Shown: positions 18,726 through 32,949, numbered from the stretch's first letter. The stretch is DNA of 64,000 bases from Comamonadaceae bacterium (GCA_947455465.1 CANGNS010000011.1:45430-109429), one strand, 5' to 3'. Notes: generated by a model not told the origin, from the sequence alone. A program made the numbers and translations.

Positions 18726-19903
18726 TGCTGGCCCCCTATGCCAGCGACCCGGCCCGCACGCGTGGGCGCCGGTTTGCGCAAAGCCCCGCGCCCTCGCGCA
18801 GCGAGTTCCAGCGCGACCGCGATCGTATCGTGCACTCCACTGCTTTTCGGCGGCTGGTGTACAAAACCCAGGTGTTTCTGAACCACGAGGGCGATTTGTT
18901 CCGCACCCGCCTGACACACTCCTTGGAAGTTGCGCAGCTGGGCCGCTCGATGGCGCGCACTTTGGGGCTGAACGAAGATTTGGTGGAGGCTATCGCCTTG
19001 GCGCACGACCTGGGCCATACGCCTTTTGGCCACGCCGGCCAGGACGCGCTGCACGACTGCATGCAAGCTTACGGCGGCTTTGAGCACAATCTGCAAAGCC
19101 TGCGCGTGGTCGACCACCTGGAGCAGCGCTACCCCGACTTTGACGGCCTGAACCTGTGTTTTGAAACCCGCGAAGGCATCTTGAAGCACTGCGGGCGCCG
19201 CAACGCGGAGCTGCTAGAGCGCCAAGAGCATGCCTACCCTGATGGCCAAGGCGGCGTCGGCGCCCGCTTTTTGGAGCGCAGCAGCCCCAGCCTGGAGGCG
19301 CAGCTGTGCAACCTGGCCGACGAGATTGCCTACAACGCCCACGATATCGACGACGGCGTGCGCTCGGGCCTGATACGCCTGGAGCAGGTGCAAGAAGTCC
19401 CCTTGTTTGGCCGCTTTAGCGCGCAATCGGCGCAGGCGCATCCGGCACTGGCGCACAGCGGCAATGCCCGGCGCTGGCTGTACGAGACGGTGCGCCTGAT
19501 GCTCAGCAGCCAGGTCTACGACCTGATCGACAGCACCCAAGCGGCCCTGCGCCAAAGCCAGCCGGCCGACGTGCAGGCAGTGCGCCGCAACCCGGTACTG
19601 GTGCAATTTAGCCCTGCAATGCAGCAAGACATCGTGCAGATGAAGGCCTTTTTGTTCAGCGCCCTCTACCGCCACCCGCAAGTAGTGCACACCATGGAAG
19701 GCGCCATGCAGGTGGTGCGCGAGCTTTTTGCCGCCTACTTGGCCGACCCGGCGCAAATGAAAGCAGGCAGTGCCGACGCCGGCCCAGCCCTGGCCTTTGC
19801 GCCAACGTTAGAGCGCAGCGTGGCCGACTATATTGCGGGCATGACCGACCGCTTCGCCAGCAAAGAACACCAGCGCCTGACCGGCCGCAAGCTGCTGCCA
19901 TGA
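18725..19903 (+). CDS. dgt: deoxyguanosinetriphosphate triphosphohydrolase-like protein
   Basis: HD-domain dNTPase of the short Dgt-like family (392 residues). HD-superfamily metal ligands are visible in TRLTHSLEVAQ and AHDLGHTPFGHAG, with a later DEIAYNAHDIDD motif. ATG 18725 overlaps the aroB stop by one base; the frame is open a further 167 codons, but that stretch lies inside aroB. Its 3' end overlaps the next gene by 4 bp. Confidence 0.92.
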   Translation: MLAPYASDPARTRGRRFAQSPAPSRSEFQRDRDRIVHSTAFRRLVYKTQVFLNHEGDLFRTRLTHSLEVAQLGRSMARTLGLNEDLVEAIALAHDLGHTPFGHAGQDALHDCMQAYGGFEHNLQSLRVVDHLEQRYPDFDGLNLCFETREGILKHCGRRNAELLERQEHAYPDGQGGVGARFLERSSPSLEAQLCNLADEIAYNAHDIDDGVRSGLIRLEQVQEVPLFGRFSAQSAQAHPALAHSGNARRWLYETVRLMLSSQVYDLIDSTQAALRQSQPADVQAVRRNPVLVQFSPAMQQDIVQMKAFLFSALYRHPQVVHTMEGAMQVVRELFAAYLADPAQMKAGSADAGPALAFAPTLERSVADYIAGMTDRFASKEHQRLTGRKLLP

Positions 19904-20466
19904 GTGATACGCCTGCCCAGAGCCCCGGCGACGCGGCGGTGCTGGCCGCCATGCAGGCCTGGCTCGCGCGCGCCGTGATCGGCTTGAACCTGTGCCCATT
20001 TGCCAAAGCGGTGCAAGCACACGGGCAAATCCGCTACACGGTAAGCCGCGCCACCGATGAGGCGGCGCTGCTCGACACGTTAGCCCAAGAGCTGCAGGTA
20101 TTGCACGCCTGCGAGCGCCAGCAATGGGAAACCACCTTGCTCGTGCTGCCCGAGGTGCTGGCTGATTTTTGGGAATTCAATCTGTTTTTAAAACGTGCAG
20201 ACCGCCTGCTGCGCCAATCTGGTTTGGAGGGCGTTTTTCAGATCGCTAGCTTCCACCCAGACTTCGAGTTTGGCGATGCGCCAGCGGACGATATGGGCCA
20301 CTTCAGCAACCGCGCGCCCTACCCGACGCTGCATTTGCTGCGCGAAGACGGCATCGAAGAGGCGCTGGCTTCTTTCCCGGACGCAGCTTCCATTTATGAG
20401 CGCAACCTGGCCACCTTGCGTGCCTTGGGCCCGCAGGGGTGGGCAGCGCTAGGGGTGGGCCCATGA
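19900..20466 (+). CDS. DUF1415 family protein
   Basis: A 188-residue soluble protein of unknown biochemical role. The family signature VIGLNLCPFAK is at residues 27-37. Conserved LPEVLADFWEFNLFL and FHPDFEFGDAPADDMGHFSNRAPYPTLHLLRE segments follow. It is embedded between dgt and a methyltransferase with 4-bp overlaps on both sides, so it belongs to the aro-dgt transcription unit. No catalytic assignment is made. Confidence 0.85.
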   Translation: MSDTPAQSPGDAAVLAAMQAWLARAVIGLNLCPFAKAVQAHGQIRYTVSRATDEAALLDTLAQELQVLHACERQQWETTLLVLPEVLADFWEFNLFLKRADRLLRQSGLEGVFQIASFHPDFEFGDAPADDMGHFSNRAPYPTLHLLREDGIEEALASFPDAASIYERNLATLRALGPQGWAALGVGP

Positions 20467-21362
20467 AGGCAGCTGTGCCGATTGCCACCGAACCCGCCCT
20501 GAGCCCCGCCGTGGCGCAGGCCTTGCGCCCGGGGCAGTCGGTCGCGCTGCTGCAGCAACTGCACATCCTCACCCGCGAAGGCCAGCTCAACCAGGACTCG
20601 CGGCGCAAACTCAAGCAGGTCTACCACCTGTTTCAGTTCATTGAAAAACTGCTGCTCGAAATCGACGCCGACGCCGACGCCCGCGCTGGCGCCCAGGGCC
20701 TGACGGTGGCCGACCATGGCGCGGGCAAGTCTTATCTGGGGTTCATCCTCTACGACTTGTTTTTCAAGACGCGCGAGCGGGGATGGGTTTATGGCGTGGA
20801 GACGCGGCCCGAACTGGTGGAATCCGCGCGCCAGTTGGCATTGCGCTGCGGCTTTGGGCGCATGGGCTTTGTCAACCTGAGCGTGGCCGAATCCATCGGG
20901 TCCGACCAATTGCCTGCGCAGATCGACCTGGTAACTGCGCTACACGCCTGCGACAGCGCCACCGACGACGCCATCGCCTTCGGTCTGGCCAAAAAAGCCC
21001 GCGCCATGGCTTTGGTGCCTTGCTGCCAGGCCGAGGCGGCGCGCCATCTGGGGGGCAATCGCGCCCTGATGCTGGGCCGCACCCCCCTGGCCGAACTGTG
21101 GCGCCACCCGCTGCACGCCCGCGAGATGGGCAGCCAAATCACCAATGTCATGCGCTGCCTGTACCTGCAAGCGCAGGGCTACCAGGTCACCGTGACCGAG
21201 CTGGTGGGGTGGGAGCACAGCATGAAAAACGAGCTCATCATCGCCCGCTACACCGGCCAGAAAATGCGCGCCGCCGCCCAGCGTCTGCGCGAGATAGCGC
21301 AACAATTTGGGTTAGAAACCTTGCTTGACACGCGGTTTACTTTGCCCACGGACAATCCCTGA
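20463..21362 (+). CDS. SAM-dependent methyltransferase (Methyltransf_32-like)
   Basis: A 299-residue protein with a class I methyltransferase fold. The SAM-binding motif is VADHGAGKSYLGF, followed by an acidic strand end GVETRPELVE, the motif IV-like LVTALHACDSATDDAI and a VPCCQAE segment. The HACD and PCC features match the PF13679 family, whose members are thought to modify RNA or cofactors. The substrate is not identifiable from sequence. It is the last gene of the aroKB-dgt run and is followed by a terminator-like hairpin. Confidence 0.8.
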   Translation: MKAAVPIATEPALSPAVAQALRPGQSVALLQQLHILTREGQLNQDSRRKLKQVYHLFQFIEKLLLEIDADADARAGAQGLTVADHGAGKSYLGFILYDLFFKTRERGWVYGVETRPELVESARQLALRCGFGRMGFVNLSVAESIGSDQLPAQIDLVTALHACDSATDDAIAFGLAKKARAMALVPCCQAEAARHLGGNRALMLGRTPLAELWRHPLHAREMGSQITNVMRCLYLQAQGYQVTVTELVGWEHSMKNELIIARYTGQKMRAAAQRLREIAQQFGLETLLDTRFTLPTDNP

Positions 21363-21370
21363 ACGCAGGC

Positions 21371-21402
21371 CCCAGGGCTTGGCCCCTTTTTTGATTTTTT
21401 CT
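21371..21402 (+). terminator. candidate intrinsic terminator
   Basis: A short GGGC-TTG-GCCC hairpin (21375-21385) leads into two T-rich runs up to 21400. The stem is short, so the call is tentative. The position, between the methyltransferase gene and a separate lipoprotein gene, fits. Confidence 0.4.
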
Positions 21403-21416
21403 TTCGGAGCTTTCAC

Positions 21417-21884
21417 ATGAAAACTTGGACTTCTACCGCCTTAGGCCTGGCATTGATGGCCGCGCTGGGTGGCTGCGCCACCAGCAGCCCCGACGTCATT
21501 CGCCGCCAGGACACCCAAACCATGTCGCAGGTGCAAGACGCGGTAGTCATCACCGTGCGCACCGTTACCGTGGACGGCAACCAGACCGGCATGGGCGCAG
21601 CGGTGGGTGGCGTGGTCGGTGCGCTTGCGGGCAGCGCCGGCAGCAGCGTACAGCGCGAGCAAAACGCCTTGGGCTTGCTCGCTGGTGTGGCCGGCGCCGT
21701 GGCGGGCAACGCGATCGAGCGCATGGGTACGCGCGAGGAGGCTTTGGAGATCATCGTGCAACTGCGCAACGGCGATCGCCGTGCCATCGTCCAGGCCAAA
21801 GGCAGCGAAATGCTGGCCGCAGGTGACCCGGTCATCATTGTCACCACCGGCAACAAAGTGCGCGTTAGCAAAGCGCCTAAATAA
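21417..21884 (+). CDS. SlyB-like glycine-zipper outer-membrane lipoprotein
   Basis: 155 residues. Signal peptide with lipobox LGGC (Cys20). A glycine-zipper two-helix segment (about residues 55-100; GAAVGGVVGALAG and LLAGVAGAVAGNAIE) is followed by a small beta domain with IIVQLRNGDRRAIVQ. This is the Rick_17kDa/SlyB/PcP lipoprotein pattern; SlyB stabilises outer-membrane proteins under stress in enterobacteria. A GGAG Shine-Dalgarno lies before ATG 21417. Confidence 0.85.
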   Translation: MKTWTSTALGLALMAALGGCATSSPDVIRRQDTQTMSQVQDAVVITVRTVTVDGNQTGMGAAVGGVVGALAGSAGSSVQREQNALGLLAGVAGAVAGNAIERMGTREEALEIIVQLRNGDRRAIVQAKGSEMLAAGDPVIIVTTGNKVRVSKAPK

Positions 21885-21893
21885 CAAGGCTGT

Positions 21894-22589
21894 ATGGCAC
21901 GCCTGCCCCGCCTGACGCTGGCCGGTCAGGTTCACCATCTGATCCAGCGCGGCAACAACGGGCAGGCGGTTTTTGTCGATGCGGCCGACTACCAGCGCAT
22001 GCTCGAGGTGCTGCGCCAGCAGGCGCAGGCCTGCCAGGTGGCTGTGCATGGCTATGTGCTCATGCCCAACCACTTGCATGTGCTGGCCACGCCCCAAGAG
22101 GACACCGGTCTGGCGCGCATGATGCAGGCCCTGGGCCGCAGCTACGTACGCTACTTCAACCAAAGACACCAGCGCAGCGGCACATTGTGGGAAGGCCGCT
22201 ACCGCTGCACCGTGCTGCAGCCCGAGCGCTATGTGTTGCCCTGCATGGTGTACATGGACCTGAACCCGGTACGCGCTGACCTATGCCAACAGGCGCAGGA
22301 CTACGCCTGGTCGTCCTACGGGCATTACAGCGGCGCGCGCGCCGACCCGCTGGTCAGCGCACACCCGCAGGCTTGGGCACTGGGCAACACGCCGTTTGCC
22401 CGCGAGGCGCGCTACACCGAACTGGTGCAGGCGGGCCTGGACGGCGCCCACCAGGCCGCGCTGACCGATGCCGCTTTGCGCGGATGGGCGCTGGGCGATG
22501 CGCAATTTGTTGCAAATTTGCAAAAACTGACGCCGCGCCGCGTCAGCAAAGGGCAGGCGGGGCGGCCGATCGCCTCCAAGACCGCATAA
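21894..22589 (+). CDS. REP-associated tyrosine transposase (RAYT, Y1/HUH family)
   Basis: 231 residues, IS200/IS605-like single-stranded DNA transposase domain. N-terminal GQVHHLIQRGNNGQ is typical of RAYTs. The metal-binding HUH motif is HLH in MPNHLHVL, and the catalytic tyrosine is probably in GRSYVRYFNQRH. The domain continues with SGTLWEGRYRCTVLQ and YMDLNPVRADL. RAYTs are usually single copy and act on short REP-like palindromes rather than moving themselves. Two related short motifs lie just downstream (22625-22693). It lacks terminal inverted repeats of a classical IS. Confidence 0.9.
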   Translation: MARLPRLTLAGQVHHLIQRGNNGQAVFVDAADYQRMLEVLRQQAQACQVAVHGYVLMPNHLHVLATPQEDTGLARMMQALGRSYVRYFNQRHQRSGTLWEGRYRCTVLQPERYVLPCMVYMDLNPVRADLCQQAQDYAWSSYGHYSGARADPLVSAHPQAWALGNTPFAREARYTELVQAGLDGAHQAALTDAALRGWALGDAQFVANLQKLTPRRVSKGQAGRPIASKTA

Positions 22590-22624
22590 GCCGGGTTTGC
22601 CTTTGCGCCGGGCGGCGCGGGAAC

Positions 22625-22693
22625 TTTAATATGTCCCTAATTTAATGGTTCTTCTTTGGCCTGTTTCCTTAAATGGAGTCTGACCCCAATTAA
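22625..22693 (-). repeat. paired short motifs downstream of the RAYT gene
   Basis: Read on the minus strand, 22644-22625 and 22693-22675 share the pattern AATT(A/G)GGG(A/T)CA(T/G)A, spaced by about 30 bp. Both begin with T/A-rich flanks. They are likely remnants of elements mobilised or recognised by the adjacent RAYT; this link is inferred from proximity. Confidence 0.45.
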
Positions 22694-22759
22694 TTTTTTC
22701 CTCAAAAATGCTGCAATGCATTATTCTTGCAACCCTTTTGTCATTTTCAGGAGCAGCGT

Positions 22760-27487
<4,728 letters not shown>

Positions 27488-27532
27488 GCGCGCGGACCCA
27501 CCCGACACCACCGATCACACAGGACCAGCACC

Positions 27533-28999
27533 ATGGGAAAAGTTACCGGATTCATGGAATTTGAGCGCATCGAGGAGGGCTACCAGGCGGTTGCCACGCG
27601 CGTCAAGAACTACAAAGAATTTGTCATTGGGCTCGACGCCGAGCAGGCCAAAATTCAGGGCGCGCGCTGCATGGACTGCGGCACGCCGTTTTGCAACAGC
27701 GGCTGCCCGGTCAACAACATCATTCCCGATTTCAACGACCTGGTGTTCCAGGGCGACTGGAAGCAGGCCATCGAGGTTTTGCACAGCACCAATAATTTCC
27801 CCGAATTTACAGGCCGCATCTGCCCCGCGCCTTGCGAGGCGGCCTGCACGCTCAATGTGAATGACGAGGCGGTCGGTATCAAGTCCATCGAACACGCCAT
27901 CATCGACCGTGCCTGGGACGAAGGCTGGGTGCAGCCCCAGCCGGCAGCGGTGCAGACCGGCAAAAAAGTGGCCGTGGTGGGCTCAGGCCCTGCGGGCATG
28001 GCGGCAGCCCAGCAACTGGCGCGGGCCGGCCATGCGGTGACTTTGCTGGAGAAAAACGACCGCGTCGGCGGCCTGCTGCGCTACGGCATTCCGGATTTCA
28101 AGATGGAAAAGTCGCATATCGACCGGCGCATGGCCCAATTGCAGGCCGAAGGCGTCACCGTGCGTACCGGCGTTTTGGTGGGCGCGTGGCCCCAGGACTC
28201 CAAGGTCACCAACTGGGCCAAGGAAAGCATCTCGGCCGAGCAGCTGCAAAAGGACTTTGACGCCGTGCTGCTGACCGGCGGTTCGGAGCAGTCGCGCGAT
28301 TTGCCGGTGCCTGGGCGCGAGCTGGAAGGCATCCATTTCGCCATGGAATTTTTGCCCCAGCAAAACAAACTCAACGCTGGCGACAAAGTCCCGGGCCAGC
28401 TGCGCGCGGACGGCAAGCACGTTATCGTCATCGGCGGCGGGGATACCGGATCGGACTGCGTGGGCACCTCCAACCGCCATGGCGCGGCCAGTGTGACCCA
28501 ATTTGAAGTCATGCCCCAGCCTCCCGAAGTGGAAGACCGGCCGCTGACCTGGCCTTACTGGCCCCTGAAACTGCGCACCAGCTCCAGCCACGAAGAAGGC
28601 TGCGTGCGCGAGTTTGCCGTCTCGACCAAGTCTTTTGCCGGGGAAAAAGGCAAAGTCAAAAGCCTCACTACCGTCCAGGTGGAGATGAAAGAGGGCAAGC
28701 TGGTCGAAGTTGCCGGCACCGAAAAGACCTACCAGGCCGATTTGGTCTTGCTGGCCATGGGCTTTGTGCACCCGGTGGCCAGCGTGTTGGACGCTTTTGG
28801 CGTGGCCAAAGACGCCCGCGCCAACGCCAAAGCCAGCACCGAGGGCCAAGGCGCCTATGCCACCAACGTGGCCAAAGTGTTTGCCGCGGGCGATATGCGC
28901 CGTGGCCAGTCGTTGGTGGTCTGGGCCATCCGCGAGGGCCGCCAGGCGGCGCGCGCCGTCGACGAGTTTTTGATGGGCCAAAGCGACTTGCCGCGCTGA
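27533..28999 (+). CDS. gltD: glutamate synthase small subunit
   Basis: 488-residue FAD/NADPH oxidoreductase that supplies electrons to GltB. An N-terminal cysteine-rich Fe-S domain ([17 protein letters not shown] and [11 protein letters not shown], residues about 43-105) is followed by an FAD-binding [18 protein letters not shown] and an NADPH-binding [11 protein letters not shown] motif. A late [15 protein letters not shown] motif is typical of the family. Start ATG 27533, 45 bp after gltB. Confidence 0.96.
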   Translation: MGKVTGFMEFERIEEGYQAVATRVKNYKEFVIGLDAEQAKIQGARCMDCGTPFCNSGCPVNNIIPDFNDLVFQGDWKQAIEVLHSTNNFPEFTGRICPAPCEAACTLNVNDEAVGIKSIEHAIIDRAWDEGWVQPQPAAVQTGKKVAVVGSGPAGMAAAQQLARAGHAVTLLEKNDRVGGLLRYGIPDFKMEKSHIDRRMAQLQAEGVTVRTGVLVGAWPQDSKVTNWAKESISAEQLQKDFDAVLLTGGSEQSRDLPVPGRELEGIHFAMEFLPQQNKLNAGDKVPGQLRADGKHVIVIGGGDTGSDCVGTSNRHGAASVTQFEVMPQPPEVEDRPLTWPYWPLKLRTSSSHEEGCVREFAVSTKSFAGEKGKVKSLTTVQVEMKEGKLVEVAGTEKTYQADLVLLAMGFVHPVASVLDAFGVAKDARANAKASTEGQGAYATNVAKVFAAGDMRRGQSLVVWAIREGRQAARAVDEFLMGQSDLPR

Positions 29000-29007
29000 T
29001 GCGGCCC

Positions 29008-29028
29008 CGCCCGGCGGCAAACCGGGCG
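29008..29028 (+). terminator. GC hairpin after gltD
   Basis: CGCCCGG and CCGGGCG form a 7-bp stem with a 7-nt loop, 9 bp after the gltD stop. There is no T-run, so termination is uncertain. Confidence 0.3.
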
Positions 29029-29128
29029 TAAAACTGTGCAAAGACGCCTGGCAACCGAGGGTTTCCCCGGTGCTTGGGTGCCTTGCGTCATGGCCATCCC
29101 TTATGATGGCCGGTTACTTATTGAGACC

Positions 29129-29941
29129 ATGCCGGCCGTTCTTGACCCCCTCGTAAAAATCGACAACCTGACTTTCGGGTACAACGAGCGCGTTGTCCTG
29201 GAGGGGACGTCGTTCCATATTCCCCGGGGCAAGGTGACGGCGCTCATGGGCGCCAGCGGCGGGGGCAAAACCACGCTGCTGCGCCTGATCGGCGGGCAAA
29301 TCCGCGCCCAGTCGGGCCAGATTTTGTTTGATGGCCAAGACATTGGCGCCATGGACCAGCCGGCCTTGTACAGCGCCCGCCGTCGCATGGGCATGCTGTT
29401 TCAGTTTGGCGCTTTGTTCGCAGATTTGTCGGTTTTTGACAACGTCGCTTTCCCCTTGCGCGAGCACACCGATCTGGCAGAAAGCCTGATTCGCGACATC
29501 GTGCTGATGAAGCTCGATGCGGTCGGACTGCGCGGCGCCCGTGATCTGATGCCCAGCGAAGTCTCCGGCGGCATGGCCCGGCGCATCGCGCTGGCGCGCG
29601 CCATTGCGCTAGACCCCGAGCTGGTGATGTACGACGAGCCTTTTTCCGGCCTGGACCCGATCTCGCTGGGCACAGCGGCGCACCTCATTCGCCAGCTCAA
29701 TGACACCATGGGCCTGACCAGCGTGTTTGTGTCGCACGAGCTGGAGCAAACCTTTGGCATCGCCGACCATGTGGTGATTTTGGCCAATGGCCGCGTCGCC
29801 ACCGAAGGCACGCCCGAACATGTGCGCCAAAGCACCGACCCGCTGGTCTACCAATATGTACACGCGCTGGCCGACGGCCCGGTGCGCTTTCATTACCCGG
29901 CGCCGCCGATGGCGCAGGATTTCGGAATCGGAGCGCGCTGA
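29129..29941 (+). CDS. mlaF: Mla phospholipid transport ATP-binding protein MlaF
   Basis: ATPase of the MlaFEDB complex that moves phospholipids between the inner and outer membranes to maintain outer-membrane asymmetry. Walker A is GASGGGKTT, the signature SEVSGGMARR and Walker B LVMYDEP. The D-loop SGLDPIS and switch His in VSHEL are present. The frame is open from 29036, but ATG 29129 gives the typical MlaF N-terminus (VKIDNLTFGYNERVVLEG). First gene of mlaFEDACB. Confidence 0.93.
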   Translation: MPAVLDPLVKIDNLTFGYNERVVLEGTSFHIPRGKVTALMGASGGGKTTLLRLIGGQIRAQSGQILFDGQDIGAMDQPALYSARRRMGMLFQFGALFADLSVFDNVAFPLREHTDLAESLIRDIVLMKLDAVGLRGARDLMPSEVSGGMARRIALARAIALDPELVMYDEPFSGLDPISLGTAAHLIRQLNDTMGLTSVFVSHELEQTFGIADHVVILANGRVATEGTPEHVRQSTDPLVYQYVHALADGPVRFHYPAPPMAQDFGIGAR

Positions 29942-30723
29942 TGCAGCCCCATGCCCTGGCTACCCTCGGTTTTGCCGTGCGCCGCAAGCTGGCACACATC
30001 GGCTACGGCGCGCGCCTGTTTGTGCGCTTGCTGCTCACCGGCCCGGCCAGCTTGCAGCGCTTTGGCCTGATTCGCGACCAAATTCACTTCTTGGGCAATT
30101 TCTCGCTCGTCATCATCGCGTTTTCGGGCCTGTTTGTGGGCTTTGTGTTTGGCCTGCAGGGCTACTACACCTTGCAGCGTTACGGCTCTTCCGAAGCGCT
30201 GGGCCTCTTGGTGGCGCTCAGCCTGGTGCGCGAATTGGGGCCGGTAGTGACCGCCTTGCTTTTTGCCGGACGCGCCGGCACCTCGCTGACCGCCGAAATT
30301 GGCCTGATGAAAGCGGGCGAGCAAATCAGCGTCATGGAAATGATGGCCGTCGACCCGGTGCAGCGCGTGCTGGCGCCGCGTTTTTGGGGCGGCGTGATCG
30401 CCATGCCTTTGTTGGCCGCGGTGTTCAGCGCCATGGGCATTATTGGCGGCTGGGTGGTTGGCGTGGTCATGATTGGCGTGGACGCGGGCTCGTTTTGGAG
30501 CCAGATCCAAGGCGGCGTAGACGTCTGGCGCGACGTGGGCAACGGCGTCATCAAAAGCATTATTTTTGGTTTCACCGTGAGTTTTATCGCGCTTTTGCAG
30601 GGCTACGAGGCCCAGGCCACGCCCGAGGGTGTGGCCAGCGCCACCACCCGCACCGTGGTGATGGCCTCGCTCTCGGTCCTGGTTCTTGATTTTGTATTGA
30701 CCGCGATGATGTTCACCATCTGA
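29941..30723 (+). CDS. mlaE: Mla phospholipid transport permease MlaE
   Basis: 260-residue inner-membrane permease (MlaE/TRN1 type) with about five to six hydrophobic helices. The conserved core LVRELGPVVTALLFAGRAGTSLTAEIGLMKAGEQ and the MEMMAVDPVQRVLAPRFWGG segment are diagnostic. Overlaps mlaF by 1 bp. Confidence 0.95.
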   Translation: MQPHALATLGFAVRRKLAHIGYGARLFVRLLLTGPASLQRFGLIRDQIHFLGNFSLVIIAFSGLFVGFVFGLQGYYTLQRYGSSEALGLLVALSLVRELGPVVTALLFAGRAGTSLTAEIGLMKAGEQISVMEMMAVDPVQRVLAPRFWGGVIAMPLLAAVFSAMGIIGGWVVGVVMIGVDAGSFWSQIQGGVDVWRDVGNGVIKSIIFGFTVSFIALLQGYEAQATPEGVASATTRTVVMASLSVLVLDFVLTAMMFTI

Positions 30724-30746
30724 CGCGCATTGAAGAAAGTAGTGGC

Positions 30747-31226
30747 ATGCAACGCTCTAAAAATGATGTCTGGGTCGGGCTTTTTGTGCTCATCGGCGCG
30801 GTGGCGATTTTGTTTTTGGCCCTGCAATCGGCCAATTTGCTCAGCCTCAATTTCCAGTCCACCTACAAAGTGACCGCCAAGTTTGACAACGTGGGCGGCC
30901 TCAAGGCCAAAGCGGCCGTGCGCAGCGCTGGCGTGGTGGTTGGGCGCGTAGAAAAAATCCTGTTTGACGACAAAAGCTTTCAGGCCACCGTGTACCTGTC
31001 CATGGAAAGCCGCTACGCATTTCCCAAGGACAGTTCGCTCAAAATCCTGACCAGCGGTTTGCTCGGCGAGCAGTACCTGGGTATCGAGGCCGGCTCCGAA
31101 GAGGCCACTTTGGCCAGCGGCGACACGATTGCCAGCACCCAGTCGGCGGTGGTTCTGGAGAGTCTGATCAGCCAGTTTTTGTACAGCAAAGCGGCCAACG
31201 GCGCCGGTCCTAAGCAGGGCGATTGA
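30747..31226 (+). CDS. mlaD: outer-membrane lipid asymmetry protein MlaD (MCE domain)
   Basis: 159 residues with one N-terminal transmembrane helix (about 8-28) and one MCE domain containing YKVTAKFDNVGGLKAKAAVRSAGVVVGRV and LTSGLLGEQYLGIE. MlaD hexamers form the lipid channel of the complex. ATG 30747, 23 bp after mlaE; its stop overlaps mlaA by one base. Confidence 0.95.
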   Translation: MQRSKNDVWVGLFVLIGAVAILFLALQSANLLSLNFQSTYKVTAKFDNVGGLKAKAAVRSAGVVVGRVEKILFDDKSFQATVYLSMESRYAFPKDSSLKILTSGLLGEQYLGIEAGSEEATLASGDTIASTQSAVVLESLISQFLYSKAANGAGPKQGD

Positions 31227-31966
31227 TGGCTATTGCATTGCTGCCCGGCGTGCGCGCCGGCTTGCGCCACGCCATGGTGGGCTTGCTGGTGGTCCTGGCC
31301 TGCGGGCTGAGCCGCGCCGCCGCGTCCGCGCCCGCGCCTACCGACCCCTGGGAGCCGATGAACCGCGTGGTGTACGGATTGAACGACGCCTTGGATCGGG
31401 TGCTGGTCAAACCTTTTATGCAGGTCTACGTCCAGGTGTTGCCGCACTGGGCACGCCGGGGGGTGAACCATTTCTTTGGCAACCTCACAGACATCTGGTC
31501 GGTGCCTAATAACGCGCTGGCTTTGCGGCCCAAGGCGACGGTGGACAGCGTCAAGCGCGTGCTTGTTAACAGCACCATCGGTGTTTTTGGCTTGATTGAT
31601 GTGGCCTCTGAATGGGATATTGAAAAGCATCCCGCCGACGCCGGCGTCACCCTGGGGCGCTGGGGTATTCCAGCTGGCCCGTATGTGGTGCTGCCGTTTT
31701 TGGGCCCACGCACCGTGCGCGAGGTCGCCATGTTGCCCGTAGACCGCTGGGGCAATGTCGCCAACCATGCCGATCAGGTTGATACCCGCGACGCCCTGAT
31801 GGTGATGGGCTTTATCGACCTGCGGGAAACCTATTTGCAGGCCGGCGACGTGATCAAAGCCGCCGCGCTGGATCCCTATACCTTTACCCGCGACTCGTAT
31901 TTGCAGCGCCAGCGCTACCTCCTGAACGACGGCGACGATGCCGATCCGCCCGAGGACCAACCGTAA
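31226..31966 (+). CDS. mlaA: MlaA (VacJ) outer-membrane lipoprotein
   Basis: 246-residue lipoprotein that removes mislocalised phospholipid from the outer leaflet. A lipobox VLAC (Cys26) follows a signal segment. The family core DPWEPMNRVVYGLNDALD, GLIDVASEW and GRWGIPAGPYVVLPFLGPRTVR is present. ATG 31226 overlaps the mlaD stop by one base (TGATG); an in-frame TTG directly before it is less likely. In E. coli mlaA is unlinked from mlaFEDCB; having it inside the operon is common in betaproteobacteria. Confidence 0.93.
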   Translation: MAIALLPGVRAGLRHAMVGLLVVLACGLSRAAASAPAPTDPWEPMNRVVYGLNDALDRVLVKPFMQVYVQVLPHWARRGVNHFFGNLTDIWSVPNNALALRPKATVDSVKRVLVNSTIGVFGLIDVASEWDIEKHPADAGVTLGRWGIPAGPYVVLPFLGPRTVREVAMLPVDRWGNVANHADQVDTRDALMVMGFIDLRETYLQAGDVIKAAALDPYTFTRDSYLQRQRYLLNDGDDADPPEDQP

Positions 31967-32024
31967 AATGCCTTGATCGCGCGGCCCCTGGCGGCCGCAG
32001 CGATGACAAACACCAGGGAACACT

Positions 32025-32663
32025 ATGAAACATCGGATTTGGACATTTTTGGGCGCCTTGGCCGCCAGCGTGCTGCTGTTAGCAGCCAGCTCCATGGCGC
32101 ATGCCGAAGACGAGGCGCCGGACGCCTTTGTCAAGCGCATCTCCACCGACGTGCTCGAGACCATCAAGGCCGACAAAAGCATGCGCAGCGGCGATCTGGG
32201 CAAAGTTATCGCCCTGGTGGACACACGCATCATGCCGCACGTCGACTTCCAGCGCATGACCGCCTCGGCCGTCGGGCCAGGTTGGCGCCAGGCCAGCCCC
32301 GAGCAGCAAAAGCGCTTGCAAGAGGAGTTCAAAATCTTGTTGGTGCGCACTTATTCGGGCGCGCTGTCGCAAATCAGCGACCAGACGATTTTTATCAAGC
32401 CTTTGCGCGCCGCGCCGGAGGACAAAGAAGTCATCGTGCGCAGCGAAGTGCGCGGTGGCAGCGACCCCATCCAGCTGGACTACCGCTTGGAAAAAACCCC
32501 CGGCCAGGGCGCAGGTTGGCGCATTTACAACCTCAATGTGCTGGGCGTCTGGCTGGTTGAGACCTACCGCAGCCAGTTTGCCCAGGAGATCAATGCCAAA
32601 GGCATTGACGGCCTGATCGACTCGCTGGCCGCGCGCAACAAATCCAACAGCAAAAAGTCCTGA
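32025..32663 (+). CDS. mlaC: periplasmic phospholipid-binding protein MlaC
   Basis: 212-residue soluble shuttle between MlaA and MlaFEDB. Signal peptide with cleavage expected after AHA (residue 27). The mature part has the Tol-Tol-Ttg2 fold with MPHVDFQRMTASAVGPGWRQASPEQQKRL and a YRLEKTPGQGAGWRIYNLNVLGVWLVETYRSQF end. A Lys/Ser tail closes the protein. 58 bp follow mlaA. Confidence 0.94.
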   Translation: MKHRIWTFLGALAASVLLLAASSMAHAEDEAPDAFVKRISTDVLETIKADKSMRSGDLGKVIALVDTRIMPHVDFQRMTASAVGPGWRQASPEQQKRLQEEFKILLVRTYSGALSQISDQTIFIKPLRAAPEDKEVIVRSEVRGGSDPIQLDYRLEKTPGQGAGWRIYNLNVLGVWLVETYRSQFAQEINAKGIDGLIDSLAARNKSNSKKS

Positions 32664-32664
32664 C

Positions 32665-32949
32665 ATGCTCAGCCTGCCCCAGCGTGTTACCCATGCGCTA
32701 GCCAATAGCTGCCTGGCCGCGCTGAGCGCGCAGCTGCCGCAAGCGCCCCAGCGCGTGGCCCTGGACGCGCAGCATTTGCAAGAGTTTGACTCCTCGGTGC
32801 TCGCCGTGGTGCTCGAACTGCGCCGCCTCTGCTTGGGCCTGAACAAAGAACTGGTGCTCACCGACGCACCCGAGCGCCTGCTGGCGCTGGCGCGCCTGTA
32901 CGGCGTGCATGCTTTGTTAATGCCCGCTGATTCGGCGACGGGCGCCTGA
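32665..32949 (+). CDS. mlaB: STAS-domain protein MlaB
   Basis: 94-residue STAS domain that binds MlaF and supports assembly and activity of the complex. The motif LDAQHLQEFDSSVLAVVLEL contains the conserved Asp-Ser-Ser pattern. Starts 1 bp after the mlaC stop, closing the mla operon. Short STAS proteins are divergent, so the name relies partly on context. Confidence 0.85.
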   Translation: MLSLPQRVTHALANSCLAALSAQLPQAPQRVALDAQHLQEFDSSVLAVVLELRRLCLGLNKELVLTDAPERLLALARLYGVHALLMPADSATGA

